Below are positions 9,562 to 18,149 of a stretch of DNA of 64,000 bases, one piece after another (position 1 is the first letter of the stretch; every line of letters begins with the position of its first letter). The DNA is from Sphingobacterium sp. GVS05A. Lineage in GTDB: Bacteria; Bacteroidota; Bacteroidia; Sphingobacteriales; Sphingobacteriaceae. The translations under genes and the position numbers were made by a program. The DNA is taken from contig NZ_JAHXYR010000006.1 of assembly GCF_019969845.1 (NCBI RefSeq), positions 1-64,000 on the forward strand, in the 5' to 3' direction. The notes beneath the pieces are model-generated. The model was not told the origin of the DNA. It saw only the letters and a list, made by a program, of their open reading frames with translations, and ran no database searches.

Positions 9562-9592
9562 GATAGCAAATAAAATTATTAGGCGAATGTAA

Positions 9593-10051
9593 TCAAATCA
9601 TTGTTTCTAATTCATGTTCAAGGCGATCAAAGTTTTCTTCATTTTTATCCACGACAAAGCTTTTGATTTTGTTGCATTCCGCAGTAGTATTGAATATCAT
9701 TCGAAAACCGAATTTTGTTTTACCAGGAGCAATATCAGTCAGCGATAGCTCCATTCGGAAAAGTGGTTTGGACAGTCTATCCCAGGTAATTAATTTTGGG
9801 TAAATTATTTCGGAAAAAATGCATTCATTTTGATAATTACCTTTATCTGGACCATGCATGATAAACTTCCATCGTCCACCGGGCCTAAAGTCAAATTCTT
9901 CGAATGTATTGGTAAATCCAGCTGGACCCCACCAATTTTCTAAATGAGAAGGATTAGCGCATGCTTCAAAGACTAGGTCTATTGCTGCATCTACTATTCT
10001 CGAACTGACAATTTCATTGTCAGGTGAAAGTATGAAAGGAAGTTTGGTCAT
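9593..10051 (-). CDS. SRPBCC (AHSA1/START-like) domain protein
   Basis: This 152-residue START-fold protein carries the family signature VDAAIDLVFEACANPSHL, then WWGPAGFTNTFEEFDFRPGG and LITWDRLS. Such proteins bind hydrophobic ligands in a helix-grip cavity and are widespread, mostly without known substrates. I chose the ATG at 10051 (MTKLPFIL) because the upstream alternative at 10117 would run into the neighbouring gene and lacks family similarity. The neighbour upstream ends 19 bases before this start, suggesting one operon. Confidence 0.85.
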   Translation of the reverse strand: MTKLPFILSPDNEIVSSRIVDAAIDLVFEACANPSHLENWWGPAGFTNTFEEFDFRPGGRWKFIMHGPDKGNYQNECIFSEIIYPKLITWDRLSKPLFRMELSLTDIAPGKTKFGFRMIFNTTAECNKIKSFVVDKNEENFDRLEHELETMI

Positions 10052-10070
10052 TGTCTCTGCTGTGCTTATA

Positions 10071-10889
10071 TTAACCAAATAATCGTTTCCAAAAACTTTT
10101 CTTTTGGGCAACGACATCTGTCTTCTCTGTATCAGTCGTTGTATGCTCTGGCTCTACATGCACTTTCTCGACTTTAACATTGTGTAGGACCTCATTTTCA
10201 GGAAGGCCATTGCGTTGTTCGATGTCTTTGATCTGTTCAAATGCTGCGGCTTGATAGAGTAATGGCCCTTCTTTATCACAATTAAAGAGATTGGAGTAAC
10301 TTTTAGATTCATTTAAATCAAAAGGCTGAGGTTCTACTACTTCAGTCGCTTCCAATAAGCCCAGTCCGTGCTCTTTAGCAAAATTTAACGCTTTTAGGAA
10401 AATGCTGATGCGCCCCTCGGAAAATAATTGATCCAGTTCTGATTTAATCTCTACTTTATTGTGATAGTCTTCCAATAAACGTACGACCTGATCAGCTGAA
10501 ATATATACACCCGAGCAATAATTTTCAACCAGCCTGTTTTCAACTTTTTTCGTGAGTGATTCCAGAGGGATAAACTCTTCCCATTTTTTATAGTAGGAAT
10601 CTAATTGATTGTTTTCTGAGAATGATAATGCTCCGCCACGGATATAAAAGTAGGTTTCAAAAAATCCTTGAACAACTGCAATAAAGAAACCGTGTGTTTT
10701 GTCAAAATAATCATTTTGATCTGTTTCTCGACCTGCGTTTATTGTGTCCTGATATTTGGTTTTATAGAAGTCGTCAATTTGGTGATCGGATGCTAGCGCC
10801 TCTATTTTTTCTGGATTTGCAATCACTTCAAAATACCAGGTATTAATCTGTTCTTCAGAAATAGGGTGGTAACTAATATCAAAGCCCAT
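10071..10889 (-). CDS. hypothetical protein
   Basis: I do not recognise this 272-residue soluble protein. It has no signal peptide or membrane segment. It starts MGFDISYHPISEEQ, has an aromatic-rich helical middle (FFIAVVQGFFETYFYIRGG), and ends in an acidic, Thr-rich linker followed by a basic KKSFWKRLFG tail. Such a tail is often an amphipathic membrane-contact or docking peptide. It is the first gene of a likely leftward operon with the SRPBCC protein. Confidence 0.7.
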   Translation of the reverse strand: MGFDISYHPISEEQINTWYFEVIANPEKIEALASDHQIDDFYKTKYQDTINAGRETDQNDYFDKTHGFFIAVVQGFFETYFYIRGGALSFSENNQLDSYYKKWEEFIPLESLTKKVENRLVENYCSGVYISADQVVRLLEDYHNKVEIKSELDQLFSEGRISIFLKALNFAKEHGLGLLEATEVVEPQPFDLNESKSYSNLFNCDKEGPLLYQAAAFEQIKDIEQRNGLPENEVLHNVKVEKVHVEPEHTTTDTEKTDVVAQKKSFWKRLFG

Positions 10890-11088
10890 AATTAGCGGTT
10901 TTTAATCTGTTGTTTTTGTATTTACTAAAATATTAAAAATTAGCGTGTTGGACAAGTAAAATATAAAAGATCGTGAAGTGCTTCATTCAATATAACGATT
11001 TGCTGACTATTTCGGATGAAGGAGATGGGCACATAAGGGTTTGTGTGTTTAAGTAATATTAGCTACTTTGGAACAAAATAAAATTTAT

Positions 11089-11622
11089 ATGAAGCACTTA
11101 CTATTTATTATTTTCATGTCGGCAAGTTTATTTTTCACCGCTTGCCAATCCCCAAGTCCGGAAAATTTTTTCGGAAAAGTTGTTCTAAATACAAACCTTG
11201 TCGCTGACTTTGCTCCCGAGCGTTTTGGTAAACGTCTTGAACAGGAAACTGTCGAATTTCCAGATATCCCCTCCAGTAAGAAAGAAGGGAATGAGGCTCA
11301 GAAAACAGTGGAATTTAAAATTCAAACTGTAGAGAAAGCATTGAAAGACATCAATGAACTTCATGTTTCAGATGATGATGCAAAAGCCTTAAAAGAAAAG
11401 TCTATCACCTTATTTGAGAAGGTACTTCCGGTTTATAAAAATGAGTATACTGCTTACGCCAAACTTTGTGATACCAAGGGATCTGCTGAGGAAAAGCAGG
11501 CATTGCTTGAAAAGATTCAAAAAGATGCTATGCCTGAGATCGACAAAGTATTTGATGAAGTATATGTTTTAGGAAAATCGTATGCCGAAAAACATAACCT
11601 TAATGTGAACTGGGGTAACTAA
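11089..11622 (+). CDS. lipoprotein, helical, unknown function
   Basis: This 177-residue exported lipoprotein starts at the ATG 11089; the TTG further upstream is not needed. The signal MKHLLFIIFMSASLFFTAC gives a lipobox with acylated Cys19. The mature part is largely helical and charged (EKALKDINELHVSDDDAKAL), resembling small Bacteroidota and Leptospira lipoproteins annotated LIC11966-like, an assignment from memory. It ends one base before the next gene, so the pair is an operon. Confidence 0.75.
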   Translation: MKHLLFIIFMSASLFFTACQSPSPENFFGKVVLNTNLVADFAPERFGKRLEQETVEFPDIPSSKKEGNEAQKTVEFKIQTVEKALKDINELHVSDDDAKALKEKSITLFEKVLPVYKNEYTAYAKLCDTKGSAEEKQALLEKIQKDAMPEIDKVFDEVYVLGKSYAEKHNLNVNWGN

Positions 11623-11623
11623 G

Positions 11624-12166
11624 ATGGTGCAGGAAACTAACTTATATAGAAATAGAAGCAAAACCGTTAAGCTTCTCGCTATGTCAGGCGGGATTTGCGT
11701 CATTCTTTTGTTGACCTTTTTGTACTGTATTGGACTCTTTGATGGCGAATTAAAAGTCAAACCTGCCGTATTTTCAGGCGGTGCATTACTGGTGATGCTG
11801 ATTCTGTTGTTGAGCAGTTTATTAAACCTTCGGGACAAGTCTGCTCAGATCGTATTGAATGAAAGCTATTTCTCTGGAAAAACAACCCCATTGGCAAAAG
11901 CTTTTGGCGCAGGAAATTGGGAAGATGTCACAGCAATTAACTTGCAAAAAGTAGGTGGTGATACTTTGGTGATTGTCACTTTGAAGAATGCTTCCAATTA
12001 TAAAGACCGGCTTCCATCGATGTTATGGAAAATGGCTTATCATGCAGCTACACAAGAATTAAATATCATGTATTCAGCTTCTGTAATAGCCATCGAATCT
12101 GACGAGCTCTACGAATTGTTTATGAGTTATTGGAAGCACTCAAAAAAGGAATCGGGGATACACTAA
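11624..12166 (+). CDS. two-helix membrane protein with PH-like domain (STM3941 type)
   Basis: This 180-residue protein has two membrane helices (about 16-40 and 48-68) followed by a cytoplasmic beta-rich domain. That domain contains the NWEDVTAINLQKVGGDTLVIV stretch and a closing helix. This is the layout of STM3941-family proteins, whose function is unknown. Its ATG lies one base after the stop of the lipoprotein gene, which implies co-translation. Confidence 0.72.
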   Translation: MVQETNLYRNRSKTVKLLAMSGGICVILLLTFLYCIGLFDGELKVKPAVFSGGALLVMLILLLSSLLNLRDKSAQIVLNESYFSGKTTPLAKAFGAGNWEDVTAINLQKVGGDTLVIVTLKNASNYKDRLPSMLWKMAYHAATQELNIMYSASVIAIESDELYELFMSYWKHSKKESGIH

Positions 12167-12220
12167 AGTGCAGTAATTAGAAGAGTACATGCGTTAACAC
12201 TGTACACTAGCTCGCGAACT

Positions 12221-13450
12221 TTACAGCATATCGATCTTGCGTTGGATAGTCTCCCGTTCCAGGGAGGTTTTTGCTAATGCTTGCGCACGTTGAAAGTTCG
12301 TGATTGCTTGCTGTCTATCTATATCCCTGTAGAGCTCTCCTAAGAATGCAAAATAAAAGTGATTGTCTGATAGATTTAGTTTTTTTGCTTCAATCAATGC
12401 CGTTTTTGCTCCTTTTGCCTTATATAAAGCAAATGTTCTGTTGAGTACTGCGCTAGGTGAGTAATTGACCAGTAGCAAACGGTCGTAAAGCTGAAGAATT
12501 TCTCTCCATTTTTCCGCTGTATCTGCTTTTGTACAATGGCATTGTGCAATTTTTGCTTCAATATGATAAGAGGTCAGCTGATTACCATCGGCCGATTGAT
12601 TCAAAAAATAAACCCCTTGATTGATTAACTCTTGATTCCAAAGTTTCTCATCCTGTTGCTCATACAAGATAAATTCGCCATCGTTACTGTGCCGGGCGTC
12701 GAAACGTGAAGAATGAAAACAGATTAAGGCGATGAGTGCATTTGTTTTTGGAACATTCGTCTTCTCGTAGGTGGATAGCATTAACGCGAGACGCAAGGCT
12801 TCTATACACAGATCTTTGCGTAAAATCTGGTTTTGGGTTTTGGAATAATACCCCTCATTGAACAAGAGGTAGATAATATGCAGCACATTGTCCAGTCTGT
12901 GGACGATCTCCTTTTCGGATGGCAACTCCAGCTGGATCTTTTCTGTGCGGAGCTTTTCTTTTGCCCGGAATAAACGCTTATTAATTGTTTCCTTATTTGA
13001 GAGGAAGGCTTCGGCGATTTCTTCGATACCAAAACCACAGAGAATCCGCAGTGCCAGTCCGATCTGGGCTTCACTAGCAATCGCAGGTGTACAGATGGCA
13101 AACAGCATCTTCAACTGACTATCTTTGATGTTTTCCTGCGTGAAGCTAAATTCATCGGTATGATCCACTGCGATTTGCTTTTGATGTATTTCAGGGATTA
13201 CTTTGTCTTCGAAAATCTTATTCCGTCTAAAGTGGCTTAAGGTTTTCTGTTTGGCTACCGTATAAAGCCATGCCGTTGGATTTGGAGGCAAGCCCTTTGT
13301 CTGCCACGATTCCGTAGCCAGCAAAAATGTTTCACTTACGATATCTTCCGCAGTTTCAATATATTGTAGACCAAAACCTTTTGAAATTACAGCGACAATC
13401 TTGGTGAATTCTTGTTGGAAAAGCTGTTTTAGAAAGTTAGATTCCATCAT
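12221..13450 (-). CDS. ECF RNA polymerase sigma factor, ECF42 type with long C-terminal extension
   Basis: At 409 residues this is twice the length of a standard ECF sigma factor. Region 2 is at about 10-75 (YIETAEDIVSETFLLATESW) and region 4 at about 115-175 (GIEEIAEAFLSNKETINKRL). A C-terminal helical-repeat domain of about 220 residues (LNRTFALYKAKGAKTALIEA) follows. This is the ECF42 architecture, in which the C-terminal domain replaces an anti-sigma factor. ECF42 genes are typically linked to DGPF-motif (YCII) proteins, exactly as here, with a DGPF protein 46 bases upstream and an AhpD-like protein before that. Confidence 0.9.
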   Translation of the reverse strand: MMESNFLKQLFQQEFTKIVAVISKGFGLQYIETAEDIVSETFLLATESWQTKGLPPNPTAWLYTVAKQKTLSHFRRNKIFEDKVIPEIHQKQIAVDHTDEFSFTQENIKDSQLKMLFAICTPAIASEAQIGLALRILCGFGIEEIAEAFLSNKETINKRLFRAKEKLRTEKIQLELPSEKEIVHRLDNVLHIIYLLFNEGYYSKTQNQILRKDLCIEALRLALMLSTYEKTNVPKTNALIALICFHSSRFDARHSNDGEFILYEQQDEKLWNQELINQGVYFLNQSADGNQLTSYHIEAKIAQCHCTKADTAEKWREILQLYDRLLLVNYSPSAVLNRTFALYKAKGAKTALIEAKKLNLSDNHFYFAFLGELYRDIDRQQAITNFQRAQALAKTSLERETIQRKIDML

Positions 13451-13496
13451 ACATAATTGGGCAGTTGTATACTATACAACCGCCCTTTAATTTTTT

Positions 13497-13835
13497 TTAA
13501 ACTAAAAGTGCCCTGATCTCAACACTACCATTAGATTCTAAAATAGGACAACCATGTGCCAATGTTGTCGCTTCCTCAAGATTTTCTGCTGAGATGACAA
13601 TAAACCCGCCAAGACTTTCCCGGATCTCCACAAATGGACCATCCGTAATGACGCCTCCGGGTTTTAATACCTTTCCGGCTTTTTCAAGTCGTGAACCATG
13701 GTCGGATAGTTTTCCCTGCGCTTCAATGTCGCCGATCCAATCGAACCATTTTTTGTTTATTTTGGCAATTTCTTCGTCATTCAAAAGAGGCTGCTCATTG
13801 CCTGCTTGCCTAAATAATAAGATGAAATCTTTCAT
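13497..13835 (-). CDS. YCII/DGPF-domain protein, partner of the ECF42 sigma factor
   Basis: This 112-residue small protein has the diagnostic DGPF motif (VITDGPFVEIRESLGGF) of the YCII-related family. Proteins of this family sit beside ECF42 sigma factors in many phyla and belong to their regulons; their biochemical role is unsettled. It lies between the AhpD-like gene and the sigma gene on the same strand, with gaps of 48 and 46 bases, so a three-gene operon is likely. Confidence 0.9.
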   Translation of the reverse strand: MKDFILLFRQAGNEQPLLNDEEIAKINKKWFDWIGDIEAQGKLSDHGSRLEKAGKVLKPGGVITDGPFVEIRESLGGFIVISAENLEEATTLAHGCPILESNGSVEIRALLV

Positions 13836-13883
13836 GCTTATAGTTTAATGTGTTAAATAATTTTATTTACCTCGTTTTTTTTA

Positions 13884-14357
13884 TTATGCTGTCTGCACCT
13901 TGTGTTGACCGACTTTGTACCCGCCAGCTTCAGTGCGGAAAGAAATATTAAAACGGTTGTATGCATTGATTGTTGTTACCGCTAAAGTCAAATCTATCAG
14001 TTCTTCTTCAGAAAACTCTTGGTTTGCAATGGCATAAACCTCATCAGGTACATCACCATTGGTTATTTTTGTTACCGCTTCGGCCCATTCCAAGGCGGCG
14101 CTTTCGCGTGCGCTATAAAGTGGTGCCTCGCGCCAAGCGTCCAATAAAAATAGACGCTGTGGGTTTTCGCCAGCAGCAAGCAAATCTTTTGAATGCATAT
14201 CTAGGCAATAAGCACATCCGTTGATCTGTGATACTCTAAAATAAATCAGATGCAAAAGCTCTTGCTCGATTGTACATTTACCTAAATAAGCACCCAATCC
14301 AAACATAGCTTTCATAGCATTTTGGCCTTTTGCGAAAAAATTGATTCGTTGTTTCAT
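13884..14357 (-). CDS. carboxymuconolactone decarboxylase / AhpD-like protein
   Basis: This 157-residue protein has the AhpD-type active site CAYCLDMHSKDLL, in which the CxxC pair and the nearby His form the thiol relay of alkylhydroperoxidase-type proteins. This group (often named YnjA or CMD family) is implicated in peroxide or electrophile defence. It is the promoter-proximal gene of the sigma factor operon. A perfect inverted repeat (AGTGTAA/TTACACT) sits 16-34 bases upstream of its start. Confidence 0.88.
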   Translation of the reverse strand: MKQRINFFAKGQNAMKAMFGLGAYLGKCTIEQELLHLIYFRVSQINGCAYCLDMHSKDLLAAGENPQRLFLLDAWREAPLYSARESAALEWAEAVTKITNGDVPDEVYAIANQEFSEEELIDLTLAVTTINAYNRFNISFRTEAGGYKVGQHKVQTA

Positions 14358-14372
14358 TTTATTATTGTTTTA

Positions 14373-14391
14373 AGTGTAACTGTTTTACACT
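14373..14391. promoter_or_regulatory. inverted repeat, possible operator
   Basis: AGTGTAA (14373-14379) and TTACACT (14385-14391) form a perfect 7-base inverted repeat just upstream of the AhpD-like gene. The 11-mer ACTGTTTTACA inside it (14379-14389) recurs at 14460-14470 on the way to mgtC. It is probably a binding site for a dimeric regulator. Confidence 0.45.
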
Positions 14392-14532
14392 ACAATAATG
14401 ATTGAAGTTAAAGAAATTGGACATAAGGCTTGAAATATTTTTTTATTTCTTTTTAAGCTACTGTTTTACAGGTTTTTAATCTCTTTGTTCTTCTAATAAA
14501 ATTCTAATGATTTTCTATATGATCTCTAACGG

Positions 14533-14577
14533 TCATCCTAGTAACGATTGCTGACCTTTGCACGCAAAGGAGGATGA
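14533..14577 (+). promoter_or_regulatory. hairpin covering the Shine-Dalgarno of mgtC
   Basis: CCTTTG (14555-14560) pairs with CAAAGG (14565-14570), and TCATCCT (14533-14539) pairs with AGGATGA (14571-14577) directly below it. The strong ribosome binding site AAAGGAGG (14566-14573) is buried in these stems, eight bases before the ATG at 14581. I saw no M-box sequence. Control of translation is an inference. Confidence 0.45.
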
Positions 14578-14580
14578 GCT

Positions 14581-15285
14581 ATGGTTATTTTTGAATTTGC
14601 ACTACGATTATTGACAGCATTATTTTTTGGGGCCGCAGTTGGTTCCGAAAGACAATGGCGTCAGAAGAATGCTGGACTTCGTACCAATACATTGGTGTCG
14701 CTAGGTTCAGCAGCTTTTGTACTTCTTTCTATTGAAATAGGTGGTGATGCTACTGGACGTATCGCTTCCTATGTCGTTAGTGGGATTGGATTCCTCGGTG
14801 CCGGAGTAATTATGAAGGATGGATTGAATGTGCATGGTCTCAATACTGCGGCTACGATTTGGTGCTCAGCTGCAGTCGGTGCATTATCGGGTTTGGGTTT
14901 GTACCCACAGGCAGCGTTGGTCGCTGCAGCCATTATTCTGACACATTTGATCTTCCGGCCCATTGGCCAGCGGATGGGGTTCATCAAATTTAGTAAATCA
15001 GCAGTGGCACAAACCGACTATCTGGTATCCATCCGATGTGGCATCGCTATCGAAAATCATATCCGTGTGCTACTAATCCAAATGTTGGGCAATGAGGAGA
15101 AGGTATTATTGACATCACTATCCAGTGATGATACTGTGGAAACGAATGCTGCCGCAATTACAGCTGTTATCAAAGCTGTCGGACAGCAGGATAGTCTGAT
15201 TGAACGGATAGCCAGTCGACTGACGATGGAAGAAAAAGTAAGCAAAATAAGCTGGGAAATTATCGGCACTGAAGCCGATCTGTAA
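14581..15285 (+). CDS. mgtC: MgtC/SapB family membrane protein
   Basis: This 234-residue protein has the MgtC N-terminal membrane domain (about 1-135), with GAAVGSERQWRQKNAGLR, GIGFLGAGVIMKDG and GLNTAATIWCSAAVG all typical of the family. A C-terminal ACT-like cytoplasmic domain follows (about 140-230). MgtC supports growth at low Mg2+ and in Salmonella inhibits the F-ATPase. It lies 65 bases upstream of an MgtA-type Mg2+ ATPase, the classical pairing, which supports an Mg2+-homeostasis role. It has an unusually strong Shine-Dalgarno within a hairpin. Confidence 0.92.
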   Translation: MVIFEFALRLLTALFFGAAVGSERQWRQKNAGLRTNTLVSLGSAAFVLLSIEIGGDATGRIASYVVSGIGFLGAGVIMKDGLNVHGLNTAATIWCSAAVGALSGLGLYPQAALVAAAIILTHLIFRPIGQRMGFIKFSKSAVAQTDYLVSIRCGIAIENHIRVLLIQMLGNEEKVLLTSLSSDDTVETNAAAITAVIKAVGQQDSLIERIASRLTMEEKVSKISWEIIGTEADL

Positions 15286-15350
15286 AACTGTTGTGCCACT
15301 TCTTGTGGCGGTAAGTTGTATCGCATATAAATTAAACAAAGACTAGGGAT

Positions 15351-18056
15351 ATGATCAGCGTTAGAAACAAAATAAGAAACCCATTGCATAGCATGATTAG
15401 TTCAAATGGTATGAACGTGGGAACGATCACCAAATTGCATGAAGTCGCGAGTCAGGATGAAAAAATGGCTTGTGCTATGCTGGAAAGTAGTGATGAGGGG
15501 ATTACAGATGATATGGCCAATGAGCGCCGCCAGAAATTTGGACTGAATGAGATACAACATCAAAAGGCTCCCAAATGGTATATCCAATTGATAAAGGCAT
15601 TTGCTAATCCCTTTATTTACATATTGCTTGTCATTGCTGCTGTGTCTTTCGTTCTAGATGTCTGGCTTGCATCACCGGATGACAGGGATTATAAGACTGT
15701 TCTTGTGGTTTCCATTATGGTATTGATCAGCGCCCTCTTACGTTTTATACAGGAGTATAGAAGCAATGCAGCCGCTGAAAAACTCAAAGGCATGGTGAAG
15801 ACCACAGCTACTGTATTGCGAAAATTCAAAGGACGACGAGAGATCTCTATTGCTGAGCTCGTACCCGGCGATATTGTTTATCTCTCTGCAGGCGATATGA
15901 TTCCCTCCGATTGCCGGATTATACAGAGTAAGGATCTTTTTGTGAGTGAAAGCATGCTGACGGGAGAGGCGCTCCCTGTAGAGAAGAATTATTTGCCAAT
16001 TCGGAATGCAAAAGAAAAGCAGGCCATCGAGCTTAGCAATATCTGTTTTATGGGAACCAATGTTGTCAGTGGTTCAGCTATAGCGGTTATTGTAACTACA
16101 GGCAACTATACTTATTTCGGGAGTATCAGTAAATCCATTACAGGCGAACGGCCTGAAACAAGTTTTGACAAAGGGATAAACAAGGTGAGTTTTCTACTTA
16201 TTCGCTTTATGTTGGTGATGGTTCCATTGATCTTTTTGATCAACGGCCTGATGAAAGGGAATTGGACCGAAGCCTTGTTATTTGCGATTGCTGTGGCCGT
16301 AGGGCTCACACCTGAGATGCTACCCATGATTGTGACGGCAAATCTAGCCAAAGGAGCGGTTAATATGAGTAAACGTAAGGTCATTGTCAAACGCCTGAAT
16401 TCAATCCAGAATATCGGTGCGATGGATATTCTCTGTACGGATAAAACAGGTACACTGACCTTGGATAAGATCGTGATGGAAAAGCACCTCAATGTCTATG
16501 GTGTGGAAGATGACGAGGTACTCAAATGGGCCTATCTCAATAGTTTTCATCAGACGGGCTTGAAAAATCTGATGGATAAGGCTGTACTGGAGCATGTTGA
16601 ACTGCATGATTATCTAAAAGTGGAAGATCAGTACCTCAAAGTGGATGAGATACCTTTTGATTTTCAACGGCGAAGAATGTCCGTCATTCTCAAAAAGCAT
16701 AATGGTAAACATCTCCTGATCTGTAAGGGGGCTGTGGAGGAAATGTTGGAATTATGTACCCATGCGTTTGATCCTGGGGATGATCGTAGCCTGCATATTG
16801 AAAATGACCGTACTGTACCTATGGATGATACCATGCGGAGAATCGTGCTGAATACATCCAAAAAGATGAATGAAGAAGGTTTGCGCGTATTGTTGGTTGC
16901 TATTCGGGAATTTGAGGGATCCCATCCATTGACTTATGCCATCGCAGATGAAGCCAGGTTAACGTTGACTGGTTTTATTGGTTTTTTAGACCCGGCCAAA
17001 CCTTCTGCATCACCAGCGATTGAAGCCCTGCATAAATTGAGAGTAGCTGTAAAAGTGCTGACAGGAGACAATGAGATCGTCACACGTAAAATCTGTCATG
17101 ATGTGGGGATCCCTGTGCAACGTATTATTAATGGAAGCGAACTGGATCAGATCAATGATCAAGAATTGGATCAATGTATCGTTGTCGTTTCTGTTTTTGC
17201 AAAATTAAGTCCATTGCAAAAAGTACGTGTGGTCAAAGCTTTGCGATCCAAGGGACATACCGTTGGTTTTATGGGGGATGGCATCAACGATGCGGCTGCA
17301 ATTAAAGAGGCTGATGTGGGCATTAGTGTGGATACTGCGGTGGATATTACCAAAGAAAGTGCGGATATCATCCTATTGGAAAAAGATCTGATGGTTCTGC
17401 GAAAAGGCGTGATCTATGGTCGACGTACTTTTGGTAACATCATTAAATATATTAAGATGACAGCCAGTAGTAATTTTGGAAATATGTTCAGTATGCTCGG
17501 TGCAAGTGCGTTTCTGCCGTTTTTGCCGATGTTGCCGGTTCACCTGCTGATACAGAATCTGTTATATGATATTTCACAGGTTTCTATTCCTTGGGACAGT
17601 ATGGATGAAGAATTTATTCAGGAACCGAAAAAATGGGATGCTGGGAGCGTGTCAAAGTTTATGCTTTTTATTGGTCCGATCAGTTCTATCTTTGATTTTG
17701 CGACTTTTGCATTGATGTATTTTGTCTTCAAAGCAAATACGGTCGAACATCAGACGCTTTTTCAATCGGGATGGTTTGTCGAAGGACTGCTTTCACAGAC
17801 TTTGATCATCCATATGATCCGTACACGCAAAATACCTTTTATACAGAGCTGGGCTGCAGCTCCTGTTGTGGCTTTGACTACCTTGGTTATGGTTATCGGT
17901 ATTCTGCTCCCATTTTCACCTTTTGCTGAGGCTTTGAAATTACAGGCGCTACCATTGTCTTATTTTCCTTGGCTGATAGTTATTTTGATCAGTTATTGTT
18001 TGTTGACACAGTTTGTTAAGAATTGGTTTATCAGAAAATTTCATACCTGGCTTTAA
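15351..18056 (+). CDS. mgtA: magnesium-translocating P-type ATPase
   Basis: This 901-residue P3B-type ATPase imports Mg2+ using ATP. It shows the phosphorylation site DKTGTLTLDK (Asp364), the actuator loop SMLTGEALPVEK, the hinge MGDGINDAAAIKEADVG and about ten membrane helices, six of them after the hinge. SVDTAVDITKESADIILLEKD and the NMFSMLGASAFLPFLPM segment are typical of MgtA/MgtB. Downstream in-frame ATGs at residues 15 or 21 are alternative starts, because the first residues look non-conserved. It follows mgtC on the same strand and is probably co-transcribed. Confidence 0.95.
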   Translation: MISVRNKIRNPLHSMISSNGMNVGTITKLHEVASQDEKMACAMLESSDEGITDDMANERRQKFGLNEIQHQKAPKWYIQLIKAFANPFIYILLVIAAVSFVLDVWLASPDDRDYKTVLVVSIMVLISALLRFIQEYRSNAAAEKLKGMVKTTATVLRKFKGRREISIAELVPGDIVYLSAGDMIPSDCRIIQSKDLFVSESMLTGEALPVEKNYLPIRNAKEKQAIELSNICFMGTNVVSGSAIAVIVTTGNYTYFGSISKSITGERPETSFDKGINKVSFLLIRFMLVMVPLIFLINGLMKGNWTEALLFAIAVAVGLTPEMLPMIVTANLAKGAVNMSKRKVIVKRLNSIQNIGAMDILCTDKTGTLTLDKIVMEKHLNVYGVEDDEVLKWAYLNSFHQTGLKNLMDKAVLEHVELHDYLKVEDQYLKVDEIPFDFQRRRMSVILKKHNGKHLLICKGAVEEMLELCTHAFDPGDDRSLHIENDRTVPMDDTMRRIVLNTSKKMNEEGLRVLLVAIREFEGSHPLTYAIADEARLTLTGFIGFLDPAKPSASPAIEALHKLRVAVKVLTGDNEIVTRKICHDVGIPVQRIINGSELDQINDQELDQCIVVVSVFAKLSPLQKVRVVKALRSKGHTVGFMGDGINDAAAIKEADVGISVDTAVDITKESADIILLEKDLMVLRKGVIYGRRTFGNIIKYIKMTASSNFGNMFSMLGASAFLPFLPMLPVHLLIQNLLYDISQVSIPWDSMDEEFIQEPKKWDAGSVSKFMLFIGPISSIFDFATFALMYFVFKANTVEHQTLFQSGWFVEGLLSQTLIIHMIRTRKIPFIQSWAAAPVVALTTLVMVIGILLPFSPFAEALKLQALPLSYFPWLIVILISYCLLTQFVKNWFIRKFHTWL

Positions 18057-18101
18057 GTAAAAATGATGGGACAATTTTTAATTGTAAAATCCTTGAGGTG
18101 G

Positions 18102-18141
18102 TTTGATTAAAAATCAACAACAATTGTTATTTTTAATCAAA
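18102..18141. promoter_or_regulatory. 13-base perfect inverted repeat before the DUF885 gene
   Basis: TTTGATTAAAAAT (18102-18114) and ATTTTTAATCAAA (18129-18141) are perfect reverse complements. They flank a loop that contains the palindrome AACAATTGTT (18119-18128). The repeat ends eight bases before the ATG at 18150. No T-run follows, so a simple terminator for mgtA is less likely than an operator or leader structure. Confidence 0.5.
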
Positions 18142-18149
18142 TTACTCCA

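Noticed and set aside
14400..14580. M-box (Mg2+ riboswitch) before mgtC
   Set aside because: The conserved M-box segments could not be found. Only the local hairpin on the ribosome binding site is supported.
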